Source: Bog-756 sp049521915 (GTDB taxonomy: Bacteria > Actinomycetota > Acidimicrobiia > Acidimicrobiales > RAAP-2). Taken from it: a stretch of DNA of 14,720 bases. The position numbers and the translations under genes were made by a program. Below are positions 6,712-12,951 of the stretch, piece by piece. Numbering within the stretch: the first letter of the stretch is position 1; each line of letters begins with the position of its first letter. Where the stretch lies: the NCBI GenBank assembly GCA_049521915.1, contig JBEKOI010000073.1:1-14720 (forward strand), given 5' to 3'. The notes beneath the pieces were generated by a model. It did not search any database. It saw nothing but the letters and a program-made list of their open reading frames with translations, and was not told the origin of the DNA.

Positions 6712-7899
6712 CTAGGAAGCAACGATCCCTTCGCCGGCCACGGCGCCGGGCACGGTCACCGAACCGACCTCGGTCAGGCTCCCGCCGGCATTGACGTGGA
6801 ACTCGTCGACGATCCCGTTCCCGCCGGTCTGGACGTAGAGGAACTGGCCGTCGGGCGAGGCTGCCGCATCGACCGTCCCCGCATCTGTGGTTGTGGCTCC
6901 GAGGAGGTCGAGCTGACCGCCCGGGCCCTCGCCGTACCCGCTCACCGAGCCGCTCCCGGCGTTGGAGGCATACAGATAACCCTGGGCCTGCGCTATCCAG
7001 CAGGTCGCCATCTTGCCGGTGGGCACCGCATCGAGCAGGCCGACCGTCCCGTCGGAGAGGAGGTCGAAGGTGGCCAACGCGTTGGTTCCGGCCTCGGCCA
7101 CCACCAGGTGACCGGCGCCATCGAAGGTGACGGCGAAGGGAACGGTACCGGGTTCAGCGTTCACCACCGGGTGCGGCGACAGATAACCGCGGAACCCGAC
7201 GCCGAACACGTCGATGTCGCTGCCGTTGGCCTTGGTCGTCACGATCAGCTGGGACCCGTCGGGGGAGAAGGCCACCTGGCCGGGGGTGTTCGTGTACTGC
7301 GGCGTGGCCGCCGGGTTCAGCCCGAGAGGCCGGGCGGAACCGGGTATCGGGAACAGAAGACCGAAACCGGCGTCGTACCCCTGGACCGAGCCGCCGTTCT
7401 CAGCGTTGAGGACGTAGATCAGATCGCCACGCACGGCCACGCTCACCGGGAAGGTCCCGCCCGAGTTCACCACCTGGCGGAGGCACAGATGATCACCGAC
7501 GACGGAGAAGACCGAGACGGTGTTGCTCCCGGCGTTCACCGCATACAGGGAAGCGTTGCCCTGGTCATAGGCGAGAGACCCCTGGGAGGCCAGATGGTCG
7601 ACCACCGAGCCGGTGAGGGCCCCGCCCAATCCCCCGGTGCTGTAGGTGCCGGCCTGGGTGAGCGTTCCGTCCGGGCCCCGGTCGTAGGCCACGACCTGGT
7701 TGCCGGCTGTGTTGTCGGTCTGGACGAAGACGGCGTCACCGGGCGCGCCGCGACCGAAGTGGGAGCCGGGCCACGGGCCGGAATGTGAGCCGGGCCACGG
7801 GCCGGAGTGGGGCGATGCGGCGGCGGCCGTCCCTGCGAAGCCGATGACCCCGGCGACCACTGCAGCCATGGTCAAGCCCGAACGAATGATTGATCTCAT
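6712..7899 (-). CDS. Secreted beta-propeller protein (lactonase / YVTN-like family)
   Basis: A 395-residue exported protein. Residues 1-28 form a signal peptide: charged MRSIIRSG, a hydrophobic core AAVVAGVIGFAGTAAAA, and cleavage near Ala28-Ser29. It is followed by a low-complexity linker with two copies of HSGPWPGS (residues 31-46). The rest is built from recurring beta-propeller blades, recognisable by repeated phrases such as YAVNAGSNTVSVF, VAFSPDGSQLIVTT, YASNAGSGSVSGY and AASPDGQFLYVQT, as in the 7-bladed lactonase (6-phosphogluconolactonase-like) and YVTN families. Catalytic activity cannot be judged; many such secreted proteins are binding or surface proteins. The ATG at 7899 is chosen for the signal peptide and a GGAG 10 nt upstream. 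It is divergent from the ECF sigma gene and shares a repeated promoter-like sequence with it, so it may be a target of that sigma factor. Confidence 0.8.
   Translation of the reverse strand: MRSIIRSGLTMAAVVAGVIGFAGTAAAASPHSGPWPGSHSGPWPGSHFGRGAPGDAVFVQTDNTAGNQVVAYDRGPDGTLTQAGTYSTGGLGGALTGSVVDHLASQGSLAYDQGNASLYAVNAGSNTVSVFSVVGDHLCLRQVVNSGGTFPVSVAVRGDLIYVLNAENGGSVQGYDAGFGLLFPIPGSARPLGLNPAATPQYTNTPGQVAFSPDGSQLIVTTKANGSDIDVFGVGFRGYLSPHPVVNAEPGTVPFAVTFDGAGHLVVAEAGTNALATFDLLSDGTVGLLDAVPTGKMATCWIAQAQGYLYASNAGSGSVSGYGEGPGGQLDLLGATTTDAGTVDAAASPDGQFLYVQTGGNGIVDEFHVNAGGSLTEVGSVTVPGAVAGEGIVAS
7762..7809 (-). repeat. 24-bp coding tandem repeat, two copies (HSGPWPGS)
   Basis: Two adjacent 24-bp units, nearly identical in DNA, encode two copies of HSGPWPGS just after the signal-peptide cleavage region. 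A third partial copy (HFG) follows. The in-frame unit suggests recent local duplication in a flexible linker, possibly a surface spacer. Confidence 0.8.
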
Positions 7900-7935
7900 A
7901 GATGTGACGCTCCGTGGGTGAGTGGAATGACACGG

Positions 7936-7965
7936 TGCAGTCCGCAGGCGCGGGATTCCGTTACA
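7936..7965 (+). promoter_or_regulatory. Candidate ECF-type promoter reading toward the sigma gene
   Basis: TGCAGTC and CGTTACA separated by 16 nt, with GGAATGACAC just upstream. CGTT-type -10 elements are typical of ECF promoters, while the -35 is not canonical. If used, the sigma gene mRNA would have a leader of roughly 175 nt. The matching copy on the other strand suggests autoregulation. Confidence 0.4.
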
Positions 7966-8006
7966 GCGGGGCCCACGGCCATCGATCGGCCGCGACCAGC
8001 GAGAGG

Positions 8007-8037
8007 TGTAACGCCGTCGCCCGTTCCGCCGACTGCA
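8007..8037 (-). promoter_or_regulatory. Candidate ECF-type promoter reading toward the propeller gene
   Basis: The mirror copy of the promoter-like sequence: TGCAGTC and CGTTACA 17 nt apart on the minus strand, with GGAATGACAC upstream (8043-8052). It would start transcription near 8000, about 100 nt before the propeller ATG at 7899. The two candidate transcripts would overlap at their 5' ends. Confidence 0.4.
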
Positions 8038-8146
8038 ATCGTGTGTCATTCCTTCCCCATCGGATGTCGGTGTCCCTCCTATGTGGCGTAGAGTTCCCGG
8101 GTCAGGCGCGCCCCGCTCATCGGATTGCGGGCCTACGATCCACCCC

Positions 8147-8740
8147 ATGGAGACCGACGGGAAGCTCCTCTCCCGCCTCCGAGCCGGCGACGAGGAGGCG
8201 TTCGTAGTGTTGGTCGGCCGTTACAACGGTTCCCTGCTCCGACTGGCTCGCCTCTACGTGCCCAGTGAGGCCGTGGCCGAAGAAGCGGTCCAGGACACCT
8301 GGATGGGCGTTGTCCGAGGGGTGGACCGGTTCGAGGGTCGGTCGTCGTTCAAAACCTGGCTGTTCCGTATCCTGGTCAACCGGGCACGAACCGCTGGTAC
8401 GAGAGAGCACCGCGACCTGTCGCTCACCGAACACGAGCCTGCGGTAGATCCTTCACGTTTCAACGGCGCCGGAGCGTGGGCCGAATCTCTCGAATCGTGG
8501 GCCGATGCCGACGACAGGTTGGTGGCCGCCACCTGGTCGAAGTGCCTGAGCGATGCCCTCTCGGACCTTCCTCCGAGGCAACGTGAGATCGTCATCCTGC
8601 GTGACGTTGAGGGCCTCGCCAGTCACGACGTGTGCGACGTGCTGGGCATCAGCGAGGGGAACCAGCGGGTACTCCTGCACCGCGGCCGCAGTCGTCTCCG
8701 GTCCATGCTCGAGGCAGAGCTGGCAACGAGGGGTCGCTGA
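8147..8740 (+). CDS. ECF (extracytoplasmic-function) RNA polymerase sigma factor
   Basis: A 197-residue sigma-70 family protein with only regions 2 and 4, as in group 4 (ECF) sigma factors. Region 2 covers about residues 20-80, with AEEAVQDTWMGVVRGVDRF and SSFKTWLFRILVNRA for -10 recognition. Region 4 covers about 135-190, with LSDLPPRQREIVILRDVEG and a helix-turn-helix DVCDVLGISEGNQRVLLHRG for -35 recognition. The linker (90-125) is acidic and Trp-containing. The ATG at 8147 has no clear ribosome-binding site; TACGAT at 8134-8139, seven bases before it, could be a -10 for a leaderless transcript. The anti-sigma gene starts 2 bp after its stop, so the two are surely co-transcribed. The specific ECF group and the signal cannot be named from sequence alone. 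Confidence 0.93.
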   Translation: METDGKLLSRLRAGDEEAFVVLVGRYNGSLLRLARLYVPSEAVAEEAVQDTWMGVVRGVDRFEGRSSFKTWLFRILVNRARTAGTREHRDLSLTEHEPAVDPSRFNGAGAWAESLESWADADDRLVAATWSKCLSDALSDLPPRQREIVILRDVEGLASHDVCDVLGISEGNQRVLLHRGRSRLRSMLEAELATRGR

Positions 8741-8742
8741 TC

Positions 8743-9024
8743 ATGTTGCTACGACGCAAAGACGAGCTCGTGTGCCGGCAGGTGGTGGAGCTGGTCAACG
8801 ACTATCTGGAGGACAACCTGTCGCGCTCGGACCGGCGGCGCTTCGAAGCCCACCTGCGCAAGTGTCCGAACTGCACCAACTACCTCGAGCAGATGCGAGC
8901 CACCATCCGGGCCACCGGAACGCTCCACCCGGACGACCTGACACCGGAGGTCCGCAGGGAGTTCACCGACCTGTTCCGGCAGTGGCGGGACGAAGAGGGC
9001 CCGGGTCAGGGGTCGGATCGCTGA
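8743..9024 (+). CDS. Soluble zinc-binding anti-sigma factor (zf-HC2 / ZAS type)
   Basis: A 93-residue protein with a zinc-binding anti-sigma domain: Cys11, then His37-x3-Cys41-x2-Cys44 (EAHLRKCPNC). The set and spacing resemble RsrA, the redox-sensing partner of SigR, and these are its only cysteines. No membrane segment is present, so it should act in the cytoplasm, binding the sigma factor encoded just upstream. The C-terminal part (residues 60-93) is short, charged and probably helical. The ATG at 8743 is 2 bp past the sigma stop, with CGAGGGG about nine bases upstream inside the sigma gene; earlier starts would overlap the sigma gene deeply. Thiol oxidation or zinc loss as the release signal is inference from RsrA. 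Confidence 0.88.
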   Translation: MLLRRKDELVCRQVVELVNDYLEDNLSRSDRRRFEAHLRKCPNCTNYLEQMRATIRATGTLHPDDLTPEVRREFTDLFRQWRDEEGPGQGSDR

Positions 9025-9031
9025 TCGACCG

Positions 9032-9051
9032 CAGGCGGGCCATCTCGCCTG
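9032..9051. terminator. Short hairpin between convergent anti-sigma and ltp2 genes
   Basis: CAGGCG (9032-9037) and CGCCTG (9046-9051) form a 6-bp stem with an 8-nt loop. It fills most of the 30-bp gap between two convergent stop codons, so a two-way terminator is plausible. No T-tract is present. Confidence 0.45.
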
Positions 9052-9054
9052 TCC

Positions 9055-10242
9055 TCAGCCGCCGACTCCGAGGATGAGGCCGCTGGTGGGCACCCCGGTC
9101 CCGGCCGTGACCAGCACGTGCTCGACATCGGGGACCTGGTTGTAGGAGGTCCCGCGAACCTGGCGGACGCCCTCGGCGATTCCGTTCATCCCGTGGAGAT
9201 AGGCCTCGCCCAACTGGCCGCCGTGGGTGTTGACCGGCAGTCCCCCACCGATCTCGATGTTCCCGCCCCGCACGAAGTCCTTGGCCTCGCCCTTGGCGCA
9301 GAAGCCGAGCTCTTCGAGCTGGTAGAGCACGTACGGGGTGAAGTGGTCATAGAGCACCGCCGTCTGGATGTCGGCCGGCGAAAGGCCCGACGTCTGCCAC
9401 AGCTGCCGGGCCACCGAGGCCATCTCGCCCAGACCGCACAGGTCGTCGTAGTAGTAGGAGGTCATCATCTCCTGGCCGGGACCGGCACCCTGGGCCGCGG
9501 CCTCGATGACCGCGGGGGTGCTGGGTAGGTCTCTCGCCCGTTCGAGGGAGGTGACGACCAGCGCCTGGCCCCCGTCGGTCTCCTGGCAGCAGTCGAGCAG
9601 GTGGAGCGGTTCGACGATCCACCGCGACGCCTGATGTTCCTCGAGGGTGATCGGCTGCTCGAAGAACCAGGCCTTGGGGTTGGTGGCCGCGTGCCGGCGA
9701 TCGGCCACGGCCACCCGTCCCAGGTCCTCCGACGTGGCACCGGTCACGTGCAGGTAGCGCTGGGCGGCCATGGCCACCCACTGCGCCGGTGTCAACAGTC
9801 CGAACGGGGCGTACCAGGCGAAGTTGGCCGTCTCGGCATTGGGGACAGGAGGGCGATTCTGGACGCCGGCACCGAACCGGTTCCCCGAACGCTCGTTGAA
9901 CGCCCGGTAGCAGACCACGACATCGGCGACGCCGGAGGCGACGGCCATGGCCGCCTGCTGGATGGTGCCGCACCCGGCGCCGCCGCCGTAGTGGATGCGG
10001 CTGAAGAACGTCAGCTCACCCATACCCAGGCTCCTGGCGATCTCGATCTCCGGGTTGGTGTCGGAGCTGAAAGTGACCATTCCATCGACCTCGGCCGGCT
10101 CGATGCCGGCGTCACGGAGGGCGAGGTCGACCGCCTCGACGGCCAAGCGGAGCTCGCTCCGTCCCGACTCCTTGGAGAACTCGGTGGCTCCGATGCCCAC
10201 GATGGCCGTGTCGCCGGTGAACGAATGCCGGTCCCCGCTCAT
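9055..10242 (-). CDS. ltp2: Ltp2-like steroid side-chain aldolase (thiolase-fold lipid-transfer protein)
   Basis: A 395-residue thiolase-superfamily protein. Ltp2 performs the retro-aldol cleavage of 17-hydroxy-3-oxo-4-pregnene-20-carboxyl-CoA to androst-4-ene-3,17-dione and propionyl-CoA, working with the DUF35 part of ChsH2. The N-terminal core TAIVGIGATEFSKESGRSELRLA and later AVLYDHFTPY, ELGFCAKGEAKDF, NTHGGQLGEAYLHGMNGI and AGTGVPTSGLILG match mycobacterial Ltp2 closely. Tyr298 and Tyr348 are 50 residues apart, the same spacing as the two catalytic tyrosines (294 and 344) described for an actinobacterial Ltp2; I equate them by motif. The ATG (10242-10240) overlaps the chsH1 stop by 4 nt (ATGA). 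It is the last gene of the five-gene operon. Confidence 0.92.
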   Translation of the reverse strand: MSGDRHSFTGDTAIVGIGATEFSKESGRSELRLAVEAVDLALRDAGIEPAEVDGMVTFSSDTNPEIEIARSLGMGELTFFSRIHYGGGAGCGTIQQAAMAVASGVADVVVCYRAFNERSGNRFGAGVQNRPPVPNAETANFAWYAPFGLLTPAQWVAMAAQRYLHVTGATSEDLGRVAVADRRHAATNPKAWFFEQPITLEEHQASRWIVEPLHLLDCCQETDGGQALVVTSLERARDLPSTPAVIEAAAQGAGPGQEMMTSYYYDDLCGLGEMASVARQLWQTSGLSPADIQTAVLYDHFTPYVLYQLEELGFCAKGEAKDFVRGGNIEIGGGLPVNTHGGQLGEAYLHGMNGIAEGVRQVRGTSYNQVPDVEHVLVTAGTGVPTSGLILGVGG

Positions 10243-10751
10243 CGGGCCGCCCCGTTGGCCCCGGACGGACCGGACGGGCCCGACGGACCGGACGGGAGGA
10301 GCAGACGGACCGTTCCCGTGACGTGGTCCCCGAGGCTGTTGGCCCCGCGCACGGTGACCTCGACGGCTCCCCGGCCGTCGTCGGCAACCGAGTCGTCCCT
10401 GGCCGTCACCGAACCGGTCAGCCTCATGGTGTCGTCGGGGTAGTTGGGAGCGCCCAGGCGGATGTTGACATCGGTGATCACCGTGCCGGGCCCCGCCCAG
10501 TCGGTCACATAGCGTCCGACGATCCCGTTGGTCGAGAGGATGTTCATGAAGATGTCCTTCGACCCCCGCTCCGCAGCCAGCACCGAGTCGTGGTGGACGT
10601 CCTGGTAGTCGCGGGAGGCGATGGCCGTGGACACGATGAGGGTGCGGGTCAGGGGCAGGGCCAGCTCGGGCAGCGCATCGCCCACCGAGACGTCCTCGAA
10701 TCTGAGCGTCGTCGTATAGGCGGCGCCGGCGACCCCTGTCTTCGCGCTCAT
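10239..10751 (-). CDS. chsH1: ChsH1-like MaoC-type enoyl-CoA hydratase subunit
   Basis: A 170-residue hot-dog-fold protein, the small hydratase subunit that pairs with ChsH2 to hydrate 3-oxo-4,17-pregnadiene-20-carboxyl-CoA. The motif IASRDYQDVHHD supplies the Asp48/His53 dyad seen in ChsH1, followed by GSKDIFMNILSTNGIVGRYVTDWAGP and NSLGDHVTGTVRL, both family signatures. Mycobacterial ChsH1 is about 129 residues; this one is longer, with about 20 extra residues at the N-terminus and a C-terminal tail of four Pro-Ser-Gly triplets. The ATG at 10751 overlaps the chsE1 stop (ATGA) and fits a start; upstream frame extends into chsE1 and is rejected. It overlaps ltp2 by 4 nt. Confidence 0.9.
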   Translation of the reverse strand: MSAKTGVAGAAYTTTLRFEDVSVGDALPELALPLTRTLIVSTAIASRDYQDVHHDSVLAAERGSKDIFMNILSTNGIVGRYVTDWAGPGTVITDVNIRLGAPNYPDDTMRLTGSVTARDDSVADDGRGAVEVTVRGANSLGDHVTGTVRLLLPSGPSGPSGPSGANGAAR

Positions 10752-11908
10752 ACCGCCACCGGCCTTCCGGCCCGCAACTCGCCGATCAGCTGGCGCCCCA
10801 GCCGGGCCAGTTGGCCGCTCGGAGGTCCGAGCTGCAGCTCGATCTGCTTGCCCCACAGGAAGTAGCGGTGGATGGGGTAGGAGATGTCGGCACCCATCCC
10901 TCCGTGGAGATGCTGGGTGGCGAACACCGCCCGCTGGCCGGCCTCGGCCGCGAACCACGAGGCCACGCTGATGGCGAGCTCGGCATCCAGTCCGTGGTCG
11001 AGGCGCCATGCCGCCTGCCACATGGTGACCCGGATCGACTCGGTGTCGATGGCCGCGTCAGCCGCCCGAAGCATCGTCCCCTGGAAGGTCGACAGCGGAC
11101 GGCCGAACTGCTCGCGCGTGTTGAGGTAGGCCGCCGTCTGGGCCACCGCGGCCTCGGTCACCCCCACCTGTAGGGCGCAGAGGCCGGTCCAGGCCCGGTT
11201 GAGCATCCATGTCACCACTTCGTGCCCGCGCCCCGGATCCCCGGCGGCCAGGAGCTCGTCGGGGCCGACCTTCACCCCCTCCAGACGGACGTGGGGATGG
11301 ATCTCGCGATTGGTGGTGAAGGCCCGCTCCATGGTGACCCCTGCGGCGGCCGGGTCCACCACGGCGACGATCACGCCGTCGTCCAGAGCCGCCGGGATCA
11401 ACACCCGATCGGCGACGTGGGCGGCGGGGACGGCGAAGGCGGTCCCCGTCAGGATCACGCCGTCCGGACCGGAGGTTGCCGACACCGAAGGCCGGCCGGG
11501 GCCTCCGAGCGAGATGTCACCGGCCACATCGACCAGCGCGGCGGTGAGCACCGTGTCCCCCGTCGCCACCCCGGGAAGCACGGCGGCGCGCAGCGCCTCG
11601 CTCCCGAACTGGGCGATGGGCATGGACCCGAGCGCGACGGTCGCCCACAGCGGCACCGGCGCCACCGTTCGGCCCTGGGCCTCGAGGACCAGGGCCAGCG
11701 CCACCATGCCGAACCCGCCGCCGCCGTAGGCCTCGGGGACGGTGAGCCCGAGCAGGTCGGCCTTGGCCAACTCCGCCCACAGCTCGCGATCGATGCGGTC
11801 CTCGCCGGCCTCGACCTCCTGGACCCGCTCGGGCGTGCTCAACCCGGCGAACAGGCCCTCGGCGCTTTCCTGGATGGCCCGCTCCTCCTCGTCGAACGTG
11901 AAGTCCAT
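10748..11908 (-). CDS. chsE1: ChsE1/FadE28-like acyl-CoA dehydrogenase subunit
   Basis: A 386-residue acyl-CoA dehydrogenase-fold protein. In the known system ChsE1 and ChsE2 form an alpha2-beta2 heterotetramer that introduces the double bond into the three-carbon steroid side chain. The N-terminal helical part begins MDFTFDEEERAIQES, the end of the fold has TREQFGRPLSTFQ, and QHLHGGMGADISYPIHRYF near residues 332-350 matches FadE28. At the position where many acyl-CoA dehydrogenases carry the catalytic Glu (two before YP) this protein has Ser343, as expected if only one subunit of the pair carries the base. The ATG at 11908 overlaps the chsH2 TGA by 1 nt. In M. tuberculosis, as I recall, fadE28 precedes fadE29; here it sits between chsH2 and chsH1. 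Confidence 0.88.
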   Translation of the reverse strand: MDFTFDEEERAIQESAEGLFAGLSTPERVQEVEAGEDRIDRELWAELAKADLLGLTVPEAYGGGGFGMVALALVLEAQGRTVAPVPLWATVALGSMPIAQFGSEALRAAVLPGVATGDTVLTAALVDVAGDISLGGPGRPSVSATSGPDGVILTGTAFAVPAAHVADRVLIPAALDDGVIVAVVDPAAAGVTMERAFTTNREIHPHVRLEGVKVGPDELLAAGDPGRGHEVVTWMLNRAWTGLCALQVGVTEAAVAQTAAYLNTREQFGRPLSTFQGTMLRAADAAIDTESIRVTMWQAAWRLDHGLDAELAISVASWFAAEAGQRAVFATQHLHGGMGADISYPIHRYFLWGKQIELQLGPPSGQLARLGRQLIGELRAGRPVAV

Positions 11909-12951
11909 CAGCTCTTCCTCGTCTCTTTGGTCGCCGGGCGGAACACCGGCAGTGTCAGGTCCTCGTCGAATTCCACGAAGTCGGCCACCACCGGCAAGCC
12001 GATGGCCATCTCCGCGGGGCTGATGCCGCTCACGTTGGCCACCAGCCTGGTCCCTTCCTCGAGCTCGACCAGCGCCACCACCAACGGGTAGTCGAAGGCG
12101 GGGACCTGGGGATAGTGGTTGACCACGAAGCTGTAGATCGTCCCCCGGCCCGAGGCGGTGGCCGCGTCCCATTCGAACGAGCGGCAGTTGGCACACGAGG
12201 GGCGGGGCGGGTGCCGGAGGGTGCCGCAGTTCGTGCACCGCTGGATGAGAAGCCTGTGCTCCTTCGCCCCCTCGAAGAAGAAGCTGTTGTCCTGGGTGAG
12301 TGCGGGACGGGGACGCTTCGGACGATCAGTGGCATCCGGTGCCGAGTCGCCGGCCGGTGCAATCGGTCGCGGCTTGAACTTGAGGATCCGGAACCGCATG
12401 GTGGCCACAAGCTCACCGTTCTGATCGGTGAACTCCAGGCGGGTGGTGATGAAGTGGCCTGTGCCGAGGCCCGTGGCCTTCTCCCCCGACACCTCATCGA
12501 TGATCGAGCTGGCCTCCAGATGGTCGCCGGGCACCAGCGGACGCACGTAGTGCTGGTCGCAGTTGGTAGCCACGACGGAGGTGAACCCGGCCTCATCGAG
12601 CAGGCCCATGAGGTTGTCGCTGGGTGAGTCGGCGCTCACCTCGCCTGCGGACCGGGCCCGGTCGGACTCCAATGAGGCACGCAGTCCACGCATGATCCAG
12701 GCCTGGAGCATGGTGGGAGGGGCGACGATGCCCGGAAACCCGGCGTCACGTGCCGCGTCGTCGTCGACGTACACCGGGTTGTGGTCGCCCATGGCCTCCA
12801 CCCAATGCCGGATCATCGGGAGGTTGACCGGATCCTGTCCCCTGGTGGCCACCCCTGTGGCCATCCCCACGAACGCCTGCAGCTGGTCGTCGAGGGCCGT
12901 CCCGCCGGAGGCCGGTCCGGATGTTCCTGGCGCTGCCGTCGACGAGCTCAC
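11908..12951 (-). CDS. chsH2: ChsH2-like fusion of MaoC hydratase domain and DUF35 (OB-fold, zinc ribbon) domain
   Basis: A 347-residue two-domain protein. Residues about 20-205 form a hot-dog hydratase domain (NLPMIRHWVEAMGDHNPVY, VVATNCDQHYVRPLVPGD, RILKFKP). Residues about 215-340 form a DUF35 module with an intact zinc ribbon, Cys239-x2-Cys242 and Cys253-x2-Cys256, then an OB fold (SGRGTIYSFVVNHYP, LVVALVELEEGTRLVANV). In the known system the first domain pairs with ChsH1 and the second binds Ltp2, linking hydration to aldol cleavage. A Pro/charged linker near 203-218 joins them. The GTG start (12951-12949) overlaps the chsE2 TGA (GTGA); longer upstream frames run antisense-like inside chsE2 and are rejected. 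The sequence around NPVY lacks the usual hydratase His, consistent with ChsH1 being catalytic. Confidence 0.92.
   Translation of the reverse strand: MSSSTAAPGTSGPASGGTALDDQLQAFVGMATGVATRGQDPVNLPMIRHWVEAMGDHNPVYVDDDAARDAGFPGIVAPPTMLQAWIMRGLRASLESDRARSAGEVSADSPSDNLMGLLDEAGFTSVVATNCDQHYVRPLVPGDHLEASSIIDEVSGEKATGLGTGHFITTRLEFTDQNGELVATMRFRILKFKPRPIAPAGDSAPDATDRPKRPRPALTQDNSFFFEGAKEHRLLIQRCTNCGTLRHPPRPSCANCRSFEWDAATASGRGTIYSFVVNHYPQVPAFDYPLVVALVELEEGTRLVANVSGISPAEMAIGLPVVADFVEFDEDLTLPVFRPATKETRKS

Larger units (their letters stand above)
7924..8052. repeat. Three-block inverted repeat in the divergent propeller/sigma intergenic region
   Basis: Reading rightwards from 7924: GGAATGACAC, 2 nt, TGCAGTC, 16 nt, CGTTACA (ending 7965). 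Reading leftwards on the other strand from 8052: GGAATGACAC, 5 nt, TGCAGTC, 17 nt, CGTTACA (ending 8007). The three blocks are exact, in the same order and nearly equally spaced, facing each other around a centre at about 7986, where GGCCATCGATCGGCC (7977-7991) adds another dyad. The 16/17-nt gap between the last two blocks is a promoter-like spacing. The 247-bp gap 7900-8146 holds no gene. Confidence 0.85.

Noticed and set aside
8134..8146. TACGAT as a firm promoter for a leaderless sigma transcript
   Set aside because: The spacing to the ATG fits, but no convincing -35 is present, so it is only mentioned under the sigma gene.
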